DNA from: Nilaparvata lugens
Taxonomy: Eukaryota; Arthropoda; Insecta; Hemiptera; Delphacidae
Direction: 5' to 3'
NCBI RefSeq assembly: GCF_014356525.2
Contig: NC_052511.1
Location: 27,398,097 to 27,462,096, forward strand
DNA: 64,000 nt
Both the position numbers and the translations under genes were made by a program. This document shows positions 1-12,006 of this stretch, one piece after another (positions within the stretch are counted from its first letter, which is position 1; each line of letters begins with the position of its first letter). The notes under the pieces were generated by a model. That model was not told the DNA's origin and ran no database searches. It was given only the letters and a program-made list of their open reading frames with translations.

Positions 1-814
1 ATCACTGGCTGATCTCCCTCCATTTATCTGCTCCACATATTCCTCCAAGTTGGAAGTTGTTTTGTATGGATTATAAGGGTCTCACTATATTTTTAAATAG
101 TATAATTATATTTGTTTTTCAATGAGGAACAGACCGAAAAGTGGTTCAACATTCGAGATGAATTTGAGGCAATCGAGCTTGTAGAGGTTGAGAGTTGTAT
201 CTCTACAACTTGGTTTCTATCATGTATCAGACCAGACTCTAGAGGATCTTGAGATTAACAGTGAAATCGTTACGAACAGCTGTTGTTCAAACTGCGTTCA
301 GAATTTTGTTTACAGAAGTGGAGGGGTATGATCACATTGGATACGTGCAAGTGAAAGTCAGATCATGAATGAGCCGAGAAACTAAATCTGAAGAGCCATT
401 TAATCACGTTATGAGTTGCCTGTAGCTACTCGCACTGAACGAGTCCACAAGCTGGTAGCGTTCAGTGTGAGTGTTCCTATTGCTCTTTCCACATTTTGTT
501 TCTCATCTGCGCGCTTGGTCAGCACTTGCACATACATATAAGCATTCAATGAGATAAATGTTGACTCTAATATTCGTGCTTTTCAATGCACCTTGGACAA
601 CACACCTTGTACTGTTTACGCCGCAAAGTGTGTCCAGTCCAATCCACGCCACACCAAACCACGCTGTGGGAAGTTTTTGTAAAAGCATAGTTGGAAGTGC
701 TGCACCGCAATCTGAATCCAGCCCAGCACAATCCACTACGTAAACATCCACGCGTGGATCGTTTTGTGATTCGTTCACAGTTTTCGTGGATCAGTCTAGT
801 TCAAAGATGGTTAC

Positions 815-826
815 TGCGCATGCGCA
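815..826. promoter_or_regulatory. NRF-1/ewg-like palindromic site
   Basis: The sequence TGCGCATGCGCA is a perfect palindromic match to the NRF-1 consensus (erect wing in flies), which is usually found in promoters of housekeeping genes. It sits in a locally CpG-rich stretch. No adjacent gene start is recognised, so promoter function is inference. Confidence 0.35.
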
Positions 827-1163
827 CTACTCTGCCGGCTTTGCCGAGGTAGCGTGGACCGCGGACTAAGTTGACATTGCGGTGAGAGACCCAGCTCAGC
901 GTGTGGCTTCGCTTGACCTTGATTGAAAGTGACTTGGTGTGGGCTGTAAATTGCATGGATGTAGTTTGCGACCGGTCTTCGCCATTTTCTATGGAAAATT
1001 AGAACTTGCTGTAGATAATTCAATAAAATTGTAAGTAAACCAATGCAGTAAATTCAAATAAAATAAGGATAGCAGACTAGTGGCAAAACATGCTCAGATT
1101 CTATAGAAAATCTGAATATGAAATCTGCTTCAAAAATGTGTTTTAAAAAAGAAGATGCTAAAT

Positions 1164-1236
1164 TAACCTCCTAAATTTTTCAAAGGTATATTAAATTTAC
1201 TAACCTCCTAAATTTTTTAAAGGTATATTAAATTTA
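1164..1236. repeat. 37 bp tandem duplication
   Basis: A unit beginning taacctcctaaattttt is present twice, starting at 1,164 and 1,201, with only a couple of differences between copies. No function is suggested; it looks like simple local slippage. Confidence 0.8.
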
Positions 1237-1675
1237 TCTAAATATTCGTTTCTCTTTAATACTAATAATAACAGAGGAATTCTTCCGTGATAAAAATTGA
1301 TGCCTTCAAGAAAAGCAAAAGCATTAATCAACACAACCGCATCATCCCTACTGTGCCGAAGGCATGTCATGAATCATCATCCTTTATTTAACGTACTTTA
1401 GTCAAGAATTCCTTACCTCTACTTCCCCGCATTGAGATGTAAGTAATGAATTGGGAAAAAATTGACAGCTTATTCTGATGCTGACCGACTATCAACTTTT
1501 TTGAAAAAATGGCCCACGTAAAGTATTACACGTTTATACCATTGCACATTACCATGTAATGTTGCAATAAAGTTTCTTAAGTGGTAATCAGAAAAAAATC
1601 AATAGTAACTTATGACACAGTATTACTTTTCAGGGTAACTTGAGTTGACAAAACATTATTAAAAATTAATCATAC

Positions 1676-1681
1676 TTTATT
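1676..1681 (-). terminator. Candidate poly(A) signal of RRS1
   Basis: On the minus strand AATAAA overlaps the RRS1 stop codon (stop at 1,680-1,682). The following 40 bases are AT-rich, as expected near a cleavage site. If this signal is used, the 3' UTR would be extremely short. Confidence 0.45.
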
Positions 1682-4600
1682 AACGTCTCTTTCCTCCACC
1701 CGAATACCGTTTTCCCACTTTCTTTCCTCCTGCACTTCCTCCGTGTTTCCTCTTGCCCTTCACTTTGCCGATTTTCGACGCAATCATGGCTGACTTCTTG
1801 CCCTTGGCTCCGCCCCCCTTAGCCCCTGCTCCACCCCCGGCGCCGCCTCCCTTTGCATGCCCTTTCCTCTTGCCTTTACCTTTCGGTTTTTCGTTCTTCT
1901 TCTCTTGAGCTCGCCTGAAAATGATGAAGAAAAAAGAATTGGCAATGGACCAAATTAATGTAAGTTCACTCAACTTCTTTGAATAGCCTATTTAAATATG
2001 ATGATATTCCTTTTAGCATTAGCTTTAATCAAGACTTACCGATGTAGCGACAAAGCCGATGTAGCGCAGAGCCACATGACCTACGAAACGTGCAACAAAT
2101 CTTCTATGGCATAATATTTTATAAATATAATATCACGAATAATTACAGTACCTTACAACAATAATTTTTCATCTATTTTATAGTCGCTATTCAACTCATT
2201 TTTGTAAACGATCTTCGACATGTTTAATCAATTGCTTAAATAATGCACAGTATGGGTGAAAACATAGTGGAGCGGCGAATGTATCTTCAAGCTTGAGTGT
2301 TGAATGTAATGCTCTTGTATTGCAATGGATCACAACATGTTTTCCACAATTTGAATACATGTATTATTTTCTACACTCTCAATTTTGAAGCTACATTCCC
2401 GCTACACCAAGTTTTTATCCTATCCACGCAAATGCGCAATGCACATAACTATTATCATCAATTGAAACAATATTGGGCAATTTCTTTTGTCAGGATGGAA
2501 ATTTGAGCTAAACGAAAGGTGAAAGAACTTTGATTTAAATCAAGCTTGAACATTTTCAGCACTTCTCTAAATCCCTCCAAAAGAAGATAATTTTTTCAAA
2601 TGTCAAACTATAAATCCTTTTCTCCTTTATTCATTCTATTATAGAACCAGTGATATCAATGAAGTTGTCTCTTCCTTTTGCCAAAGAACATTTTCACATC
2701 AGAACAATGCCATCACTTTAATACAGAGGGGTCTAAAAATGTATACACTAATATTGACAGTGAATGTAAAGAGAACAAAACAATGTACAACTATAAATCT
2801 TACTTTGCATTGTAGTTCAATGTTTTGTCAAAAGATAGTGTGGCTTGAGTAGCCCGCATGCAAACTGTGCGACTGTTTCAGACCGTCGTAAACTTTCAAG
2901 GCCGTTTAAGACCGCCGTAGCGTCATCGGGGGATGTAGCACGTCTTGAGTATTAATATAATATATATTTCAAATTATTTTTATATTTTATCTCATTTTGA
3001 GCAGTGTTCAAGAGAAATTAATTGAAATAGGCCTGAAACGGCCTACCAGTGCATTAGGCATCAAGATATTCACTGTGTGTATACATTATTTTTGTACCCC
3101 CTCTGTAGGTTGTGTTTTTCATTTATTGTGGATCATGCCCACATGAGCTTTTTGTTTGTAGGTGGATAATGGAAAGTTTGAGGGTGACTTGAGATGATCA
3201 ACTGTCCATGCCTACCGGCGGAATTCGAACCCACGACCGACCAGGTAGCGCTAGCAGACGAAAGGTTGTTGTCTCGGCTATCCTGGCCGACAACTTGACA
3301 AATCAATTTGAAGAGCTGCTTTATTATTATACAAATTATTTTAAAAATTGAAAATAAATAAAATACTCACTGTTGTTGTTCAACAAATATTTGCTTGTTG
3401 ACCGCCTTGTCCACATCCAGTTTGGGTTTCTTGTTCAGAATTCCGTCCAGAATTTCCAGATTCGATGCTTTTTCGACCGCAGCTGGCACAACTGTCATTT
3501 TCCTTTTCTGAACGCCGGGAATGTTTTTCTGCTTGATGTTTTCTTTCTCTTTCCTGAGTTTGGGCTGGAATTTTCCGAGTGATGCTGTTGATAGCTTGGC
3601 AACACCTTCCGCAGTTTTCAACTGGAAATAAAAATTTAATTTAATTTGGAAAATTACATTTATGATATTTTGCTATACAATAATGTGTGGTGATTTGATA
3701 TTTTTAGGCGTTTGTTCTACATGCTGATGTAGTGGGATGCTGAATTCTAACTATGTCAATAGCAAAGCCAAGTAGTATAATACATTATTCTAAAATTCAT
3801 CTCCGGTACTTGATCTAGACCATTTGGCATAACGGGGCTCAATGGCTGGAGAAATAGTAAAAAATACCAACTAACAAGACGGAGTATTAGAAGATAAATA
3901 TTTTCCAAATCAGATTCAATTTATTTGTCATCAAATAACAAATTAAGTAGACAAAATACAATGAAGTTGACTCAATGACAGACACCTCTATTATGTTTCC
4001 TCATCTCAGCTTAGACCTTCTAACCTATTTCAAATGTAAGTTTTTAAAACAGAGATGCTTCCATGTTATTTAAATGGAGTTACTTTTACGCCCTAGGGAG
4101 TTTTTTCGTTTTTTCGTCCCGAGAGCGAAAAAGTGACACTTTAGTATTATGTTCCAGGGAGTAAAGTAAGCACTTTAGACAGTAGGTGGAGGAAAATTAT
4201 ATTTCTAAATCAAAGTGAAGTTTTTCTTGTATGTATTTATCAATTTGCTTGGCTAAGTTCCCAGAGATTTTATTGTTGATGAAGCTGGTAGGTAATTTGT
4301 TGATAAGAGAATTGCTATAATAGAACATTTGATGGCGGTTGATTGATAAATCTGTTCAAACGTTTTCTTAGTGTGTGGACTTTTACTCATTGAATATGAG
4401 TCTGCTAGGGTATAGTCTAGGTCTACCTAATGCTGCTCTTATGATAAGCCTACGTACGAGTAGTGGAAAGATTTTCAAAATATGTGTTATAGGATGCTCT
4501 CCATACTTCATTAGCATATTAAAAAATGTGCATAAGCAAAATATATTTTTCTGAAAACTTCAGCATGTATAATTTTATTCAATCTATAAAATACGCTGAT

Positions 4601-7600
4601 CAGATATTTCAACTTAGAGCAAAGATGTTCAATATGTTTGATCCATTTCAAGTATTGATGTACCATAGTTTCCACCAATAATAGCCATGACCAATAATGA
4701 TAATACAATTATTATATTTGCAATTATTGCAATGAATGGCATTCTAGCCAAAACTACAACATTAATTATTCTATAGAGTACTTCATTAGTGCTTCATTGT
4801 ATAACTTCATTGTGATTAATTCAACTTTTGACCATGAAGCTACTCATAAAGTAATAACCAAAAACAAGATACACTTCAAACCACCACCACCACCACCTGT
4901 CAAGGCTTTACTTCATCAATTTCCTATTTGGCATAGCATACAACCTGAGAAATGTGACCTCTGAAATGTATTCAATTGCAGAGCCTCAAGTAAGAGGAAT
5001 CATAAGTATTTAACATCGTATCAGTATCAGGTAGTGATTTTCTTAATCGTATTTGTATTTTCTTTATACTTTCTTTATACTTCATTCTAAATATCGCAAC
5101 TTCTTTTGCCTGGTTGCACAAAAGCCCCTTAAATTTTCATCCTCATTAAAAGCTATGAGAATCAATAAGAGAAGGCTTTTTTGATAATAAGGCTTCTCTG
5201 ATTGGTTCTCGTGGCATTTAATCCCGGTTAAAATCTAAAAAGCTTTTGTGCAACCGGGCCCTAAGGATATTCTAAATATTCGCAGCACGGAAGCATTCAG
5301 GGTATTTGGTGGCACTAATTTAGAATTTTCGTCAATCAATATTAACGTTAATTGTTGTTTATTGTCAACATACCTCTGTTGACGACAGCTTATCAGAGGT
5401 TAATATTCCCATGTTGGGAACTTTGATGTTGTGAGAGGCAGCAATGTTACGCAGCCGACTGAACTCGTTCTTGGCAACCCTCTCTTTCTTGGCCGTCGCT
5501 TTCTTCTCGAACTGATCTTCATACGGATCTGCATTCTGCGGCACCTCAATCAGCCAATTCTTGTCCTTTTCTGATGCCGCTTTCTTGAATCCATGTACAG
5601 GAACCCATTTCTGAAACAATCGATTCAATTAGGAATTATTGCTATAAGTAAAGAACTATGAAATAGGGATTTTAAAATCAAACTGATTATTCTTTACTTG
5701 ATAATGTATCAAGTTACAAGAGTGATCCATCCTTTCAATATAACCATAAAATCCAAAATACAAGAACATGGCCATTTAAATTTATTTAAGGATATAGATA
5801 ATGCACATTTTTAGATATGAGTAGGCTAGCTACAGTTGAACCCTGGTTAAACCGAAACGGTTCCATGAATAATTTCTAGTATGTAATATCATTGATTTAT
5901 GTAAAGCTTAGTACAAATTACGAGACATATTGCGCGATTTTGGTCTAAGAAACGTTTATCAGGTAGTCTATATAAAACGTGTATATGGACAATTGTTTTC
6001 TACAGGCCGGTTGCGATACCTAAAATCGCAGGTTTATGTCTCCCTACAGAAATGGGAGATTTCATGCAACTTAGACATGTTGCACAATAATTCCATTCCA
6101 TAGTGTGGACATCAATCAAGTTTGGAGACGAGAAGTCGTAGCCTTGCTAGCTACAGGATGTTCCATTGTTTTAAATATGAAAAGAGTAATAAAGAGTTGC
6201 CTTATAAATTACCTAAGTTTCCATAACGTTGTACATGACAATCAATAATTATCAATATGATTCTCAAGAGGGAAGAAGTACAGAAGATGCAAAAGTAAAA
6301 TTAATCAATTTCATATACAACAACTTCAATACAAGAAAAAACTTTGGCTGTATTTATTGATCCAAGTAAAGCTTTCGACACCATATCGTATAAAATATTA
6401 CTAGAGAAATTACAGTTTCTGGGCATATGAGGCATTCCTATGAAATTATTCACTAATTACCTGCAAGATTGTACTCAAAACCTAACCCTGTATAATAAAC
6501 CAAGTACTGTTCTCTTATCTTAGGTCATTTAGACCTAAATGTAGATATCTTAAAAGAAAATGGTAGTGCTGGTATTGAATTGTTAAATCTACTAAGATCA
6601 TTTGATATCTACTGTGTTCATAAATGTCCTACCAGATTCAATTCTTGTCTTGACATTGTAGCATCAAATATTTCAGCCAACAGTGTGGAGCTAAAGTTTC
6701 TAGAACAGGACATGATCTCTGATCATGCAGGTATCTGGTCTACTTTCTATTTGGATTCTATTTGGATCAGAGGTTGAAAATGATGACGCATGTAGTAAAA
6801 CATACATTAAGAAGCGTTTTATTACTCTAGATAATTTAAACTATTTCAGACAGTTATTGACTACCGCAGACTGGTCTGATATTTATACCAAAGATGTAAA
6901 TAGTGTTCTTAGGAACTTGTTATATATTATTACAAAGTATTTCAATGTTAGCTGTCCATACATAAATGTTAGAAATATAAATGGTAAGAAGAAAGCATCT
7001 GTGATAAACTGGTTTACTCCTGAACTTGATAGTATGCGTAAACTACTTCTTGTGATATATAACAAATGGAAGAGCTCTAATAACCTTGAGTATAAAATTA
7101 TGTTCAAGAATTTAAAGATAAAATACAAGCAAGAGATCTCTAGGGCAAAACTTGTAGCTAATGGTAAATTTATAGCTGAGGCTAAAAATCAATGCAAGGC
7201 AGCCTGGCAAATTGTCAAAAATGAAGGTAATCTGGTAAATTCAACAAAACAGGTCATTCCAATCTCTCCTGAGCAGTTTAATAATTTTTTTGTTAATGTG
7301 TCATGTGCTACTGGTAATATTCAAACAAATAGTAATAGTACAAATGATGTAGACTTCTCTGATCTATTAAATAATAGTATCAATAGTAATCTGAATAACC
7401 AAAATTTTAGATTTAAAAAGGTTGATGAAACAATCATTAGTCTTATTATAAATAGAATGAGTCACTCAAAATCTGAGGATGTGTATTGTATGTCAAATTA
7501 TTTGTTGAAAAATTTAGTTGATGTTTTTATATCTGAACTGACTTATATTGTAAATTATATACGGAGTTTTTCCTGATTTTCTAAAAGTTACCAAAGTTAC

Positions 7601-10600
7601 ACCTGTTTATAAGAAGGGGGATCCTAATGAACGCCAGAACTATAGACCAATTGCAATTGTACCTATACTAAGTAAAATCATTGAGACATGTATTGTAATT
7701 CAACTTAATGAATATTTTGTTAACAACCAGCTGTTCTATCCTTCTCAGTATGGCTTTAGACCGAATCATAGTACTATTGATGCAATTGAAAAACTTGTTG
7801 AATATGTTTTGAATGGTTTTGAACTCAAGCAATCAGTTGGATCTTTACTATTGGACTTAAGCAAGGCATTCGACTGTGTCTCTCACTCTATACTCTGCAA
7901 AAAACTTGAAAAGTATGGTATTAAAGATAAGGAGCTCATGCTGATCAAGAGTTATTTGAAAAATAGAAAACAAATGGTTAGCTTGAATAGCGCAAACTCA
8001 AATTTCCTTGATGTAACTATGGGGGTTCCTCAAGGATCAGTCCTTGGCCCTTTTCTGTTTCTAGTCTTTGTAAATGATTTTAGTAAAAATGTTTCTGTCT
8101 TTTCAAAATATTATATGCAGATGATACCACTCTGGTACATAAGGACGTTGATATAAAAACTGTTCAGGATACGCTTGGAAGGGCTATGGATGAGTCTAAG
8201 GTATGGTTCAATGCCAACTTACTTAAGGTAAATGAGAGCAAAACAGAACAAATAATATTTTCTCTCAACAATGTAAGTACTGGTAACCTGAATCTGAATG
8301 ATGATGTTTTCAAGCCTGTAAAGTTACTAGGAATGTACTTAGATAGTAAACTCAGCTGGGAGTATCACCTAGTGAATTTATGTAAAAAGCTTTCTAGAGT
8401 AACATTTCTCTTACGAAGACTGAAATATTGTGTAAACCTTGATGTAATTAAAATGATTTACTTTGGTCTCTTCCATTCACACTTGATTTATGGTGTAAAA
8501 CTGTGGGGCAACTCATCTTCTTCAAAATTTGACCTATAAAAATAAAAATACAAATTAATAATAAGTAGGCCTAATTAATTAATATTAATTAATACATGAA
8601 TAATTAAGAACCAAAATGAAATTAATTTCACTATTCATGGATAAATTCTGTTCTGTTATATAATGTATCAATGAACATGGTTAACAAATGAAGAAGTGCA
8701 TGCGTATCAGAACATTATAGTAACCTAGCTTTGAAATCAGTTTATACACGCACTAGTTACAAAAATGGGGGTGTTGCTGTATATGTTATTGACAAGAATA
8801 ATACTAAATCAGTGGACCTGAGTGAGTTTTGTATTGAAATGGACATTGAACTCACAGGTTTAGACGTTTTAGAAGTTTTTATGTTTCTTGTCTCTGTGTA
8901 ACACTCACCCAGCGGAAAACTTGATATTTTTCATTAATCAACTTGACAATTGCCTCTCTGCTTTAAGCAGTCTAGGAAAGAATATATTGGGAAGTGACTT
9001 CAATATTTCACTAGATATTGATAATGATATTTTGCCAATTTATTGTCAATCAAAGTTCTACAAGAGGACATAACTGCTTGGACACAGTAGCCAAAACTCT
9101 TGATTCCTGGTAGTATTCCGTTATTGTTGGAGATCCAGTGATTGCTGATCATTGCCCGGTAACATTGGATGTCAATGTAAACCTGGTGAACCTCTTGCAT
9201 CTGGTCTCCCTTGGGAGAAAAACTATGTTCAGCTAACTAGAGTTATATGTGGAGGAAGACTGCACGTATTCATAATACAAATATTAAAAAATATTGATTG
9301 AGACAGCATTATTTCTGATAAGCCAGCCCAACTTGTGTTTGATGATTTTTTTCAGATGCTCAAGAACTTTGATGTTTATAAAAAAAACTCAAAAATCAAC
9401 TCCATTAAGCTTAGATAAGAAATGTGAGAAGTATGATAACACTTGCTATACATGTGACCTGAGTCACTTGGTATACAAAAACTTGTCATCAATGTGCATC
9501 ATAGATGTAAGTGTGAAATGGGCTCAGCAAGGGATAGTCTGTACTCTGAATACGGAATACCTAAGAACTAAGCAATTTTATAGACAGCAAGCAGACACAG
9601 CAAAGAGTCATGCCAATATCAGAAAATTCAGCAGGCTCCAAACCCATGTAAGGCAGATTGGGACTTAGTAAGACTAGTAAGGGCAATCTAATTATGAAGT
9701 GAACAGCAAGTCCAGATGCCTTGAACAGGTTTATCCTAGGGAAGGTGGATCGGATTGTAAATTCCACATCAGATGAAAGCAATGACTGTTTGAACCTTGG
9801 AGAGGCCTCTCAATACAAACAATCGGTTCAACAAATTGAGACCTGTCAGCCCATCTCACGTATTGAGGCTCATCAAATCTTTTAAAAATTCAGATGTGTA
9901 TGGAATTTATTTATTTTGAAATATATTTCAGAACCCTTTCAGAGGTAATTAATGCCTGCTTGGAGCAAGGGGTTTTCCACGGGCATTCAAGGCTGCTAGG
10001 ACTGTACCTATTTATAAAACTCATCCTTTCAACTATCAGTGAAAAATGTTTTACCACAGGGATCAGTCATGGGGCCAGTCCTGTTCATCATTGCTACCAA
10101 AGACTTGAGTTTGCTAGGAAATATACTGCTCTTTGCTGATAACACCACCATCTGTTCGCCAGAAGACGCAACCCTTAAGACAAATCAGATTTTCAGCAAG
10201 GACAGACTTAACAGGCTGAGCCTGAATGACAATAAAACGCAGTCATTAATTGACTGCAGTGGACCGAGCATACTGACAATGTCTGCAAGAAGTTGTCTTG
10301 GGTTGTCCACCAGCTGCACAGTCTTAAACCTCTATTGTTGGAAAAGTATCATGGGCTCTTTCACAGCCATCTGAGCTGGTCTGCAGTTGTGGGGCCATGT
10401 CTCCAATTGTGAAGCTATTCTGCTTTTTGAAAAGAGGACTGAGAGAGTGATATCTCCAAGTAGCTAGGCTATCTGGATCACTGTAGGCCAATTTTTGGCG
10501 GCTGAAAATCCGAACAGTTTACAGTATTTATATCTTCATCAGCCTACTTTACGTCAAGACAAACCTAAATAAGTTTTCAAAAAAGCGGAGCTTCATTGCC

Positions 10601-12006
10601 GGAATCTCCGACATGGCACATCAATAAACCTCCCGCAATGCAGATCTACCAAGAAGAAAGACTGCTTTCCCAACATGTCCCTCAAGATGTTCAACAGGCT
10701 GCCAGCCGCGGGGAAGTGCTTGGATGGCAGCAGCTTTAGAAGTGAACTCAAGTCATGGCTTGTCGCCAGAATTTACGATTCACTGAACGAGTATTTCGAG
10801 AACAATTTGGACGACATCGTCTAGAGCTAGACTCACCTGTGTCGTAATCAATCCAGTCCTGCTTGTCAAAGATGAAAAAACATGAAGTATCAAAACTTAT
10901 GTTTGGAATGTTGTAAAAGAATGGAACAAGCTGATTTACAGCATGGAAACGCTGCGCCAGCAAGTCATACAGGGTAACTTTAGAGCTTCCACGTTCAGAA
11001 TTGTGCTACGGCGGATTCTAAATAGTTGGGACTATTTACGCTGGAAAAGCCCGAGGTGTAATTTGAAGAATTCAAGCAGGCCCGGCAGCATTACCACGAG
11101 CTGAGGCGGAGAGTCAACCAGTATCCTAGGAGTTAAACTCAAAAACGTTCTGTCCTGTAGCCCAATGACAATCCACTCTCTCAGGAAGATGAAAGCACTA
11201 TAAACCAATCATTCTGTGACGAAAAACTGTAACTTCTTATTGAGCAAGACGTGCTACAAACATTCTCCTGTGTCGATTTCTACAAAACCAAGGAATTCCA
11301 AGAGGCAATGTTCAATATCTTGTTTTGTTTTGCTAGAGAGTACACGAGTACCAAGAGTATCCAAGCACTTGAAAAGCAAAGCGTACTACAGTGTTAGTGA
11401 ATATATGAGTGATGATTTGTCGGAAATGCTGTCTTGCTAAACATGCCTTATGTATGTTTTTGTTTTGTGTATTGTATGTTATGTTTTTGACGCCATCGAT
11501 CCCATATTATGGGTAAAGGATGCAGATTTAAGTATAAAGAGTATGAGAAGGATGTTTCAGAGACAAGACATGAACGAAATGTTTACATTAAATATTTGTT
11601 TCTCACTGTAATCATGAAGGTTTCTCCCATATATTGGAATGTAATCCTTCAAGTGATATTATGTGTGATGTTTTTAATACTGATTACTTTATAAAGTACT
11701 GATAAAATATGCTGTTTATACGCATAATGGACTCCACCGCAGTAAAAACTAAGTACGCAGTACAGTAGCTTGGTTTAGCAGTAAAAAGTAAACAATAAAA
11801 CTGAATACAGTATCATTATAAATTTTAAATTCTATTCAATAAAACTATCAAACTTACTTTAATTCGGTTTTGTCCAATTCATTTGTATCAATAGCGAGAA
11901 GGTTTCCTGGATAATAATCAAGTTCAATAAGCTTGTTGACAGTGATGGGTTTGTACTTTTCCTTCTCCTTTTCGATTTTCTCAAAAGCAGCCGCGACTAA
12001 ATCCAT
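1680..12006 (-). CDS. RRS1: Ribosome biogenesis regulatory protein RRS1 homologue, middle exon(s) missing
   Basis: RRS1 is a nucleolar factor of large-subunit assembly; it joins the 5S RNP (RPL5, RPL11, RPF2) to the pre-60S particle. Visible exons (minus strand): 12,006-11,858 (starts MDLVAAAFEKIEKEKEKYKP and includes the conserved PGNLLAID block), 5,610-5,374 (begins KWVPVHGFKKA and contains WLIEVPQNADPYEDQF and KKERVAKNE), 3,621-3,371 (STASLGKFQ, NKKPKLDVDKAVNKQ) and 1,914-1,680 (a Lys/Gly-rich tail, typical nucleolar C-terminus). All have GT/AG borders. Exons 2-3 and 3-4 join in phase. The first exon ends after two bases of a codon, whereas the next visible exon begins on a codon boundary, so these two cannot be joined. 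The expected central block (the ELPTER-type motif of the family) was not found between 5.6 and 11.9 kb. Either an exon was displaced by retrotransposon insertions or the assembly lacks it. The identification itself is secure from several conserved blocks. Confidence 0.9.
3115..3295 (-). mobile_element. tRNA-derived SINE, family 1
   Basis: Read on the minus strand, this has a tRNA-like head with an A-box-like ggccaggatagccgag and a B-box-like gggttcgaattccg. A non-tRNA body follows (ggcatggacagttgatcatc) and ends in cccacct..gctcatgtgggcatgatccacaataaa. The same order of blocks recurs at 42,176 and, more diverged, at 40,850. It lies inside an intron of RRS1. Confidence 0.75.
4078..4174. repeat. 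Small inverted-repeat element
   Basis: The left arm gttacttttacgccctaggg and the right arm ccagggagtaaagtaagc are imperfect reverse complements, separated by about 55 bases. This is compatible with a very short MITE or its remnant inside RRS1 intron sequence. No flanking duplication could be assigned. Confidence 0.4.
5108..5263. mobile_element. Short MITE with gcaaccggg-type inverted termini
   Basis: The left end cctggttgcacaaaagcc and the right end gcttttgtgcaaccgggc form about 17 bp terminal inverted repeats around a body of about 155 bp. Flanking sequence attctaaatat(t)cgca is present on both sides (about 5,085 and 5,269), a possible duplication, although it does not abut the termini exactly. 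It carries no coding capacity. Confidence 0.7.
6320..6525 (+). pseudogene. Non-LTR reverse transcriptase fragment (motif A)
   Basis: Translation of this stretch gives a motif-A-like FIDPSKAFDTISYKILLEKL followed by an in-frame stop. Open translation then continues without a start. The sequence is unlike the adjacent element that begins near 6,528, so two different relics abut here. It is dead. Confidence 0.6.
6528..8540 (+). pseudogene. 5'-truncated Jockey/CR1-type non-LTR retrotransposon relic
   Basis: It begins inside the endonuclease domain (around DLNVD; SDHAG at about 6,720). It continues through a linker (6,725-7,576) into the reverse transcriptase: NYRPIAIVPILSK, YGFRPNHST, LLDLSKAFDCVSHS (about 7,850), and GVPQGSVLGPFLF (about 8,020). 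The catalytic YADD stretch at about 8,115 is out of frame with the preceding motifs, and at least one more frame change occurs near 7,565. The thumb region (8,186-8,539) ends near LWGNSSS. It lies in the large RRS1 intron on the strand opposite to the gene. It cannot encode an active enzyme. Clade assignment comes from motif style only. Confidence 0.85.
8730..11130 (+). pseudogene. Second, heavily decayed non-LTR retrotransposon relic
   Basis: The order is that of an endonuclease/reverse-transcriptase ORF. Endonuclease pieces come first (NGGVAVYVI at 8,765; LGKNILGSDFNISLDI at 8,960; ADHCPVTLDV at 9,150), then linker (9,290-9,670). Reverse-transcriptase pieces follow (LPQGSVMGPVLFI at 10,045 and LLFADNTTI at 10,130, in which the second catalytic Asp is Asn), then a degraded C-terminal region to about 11,100. 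Frames change repeatedly and stops interrupt it. It is part of the repeat block occupying the RRS1 intron from which the expected middle exon is missing. Confidence 0.7.

Larger units (their letters stand above)
1..1679. other. Intergenic region downstream of RRS1; no gene supported
   Basis: No coding sequence could be supported here. Bases 500-1,000 are richer in G+C and CpG than their surroundings and hold an NRF-1-like palindrome (separate entry), so a promoter or a GC-rich repeat is possible. The two short open frames on the minus strand in this stretch have no recognisable domain. A 37 bp tandem duplication lies at 1,164-1,236 (separate entry). The rest is AT-rich and featureless to me. 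Confidence 0.5.

Noticed and set aside
503..1023. Two minus-strand open frames of 91 and 70 residues
   Set aside because: Cys/Gly-rich without recognisable motif, no supporting splice structure; more likely chance frames in a GC-rich stretch.
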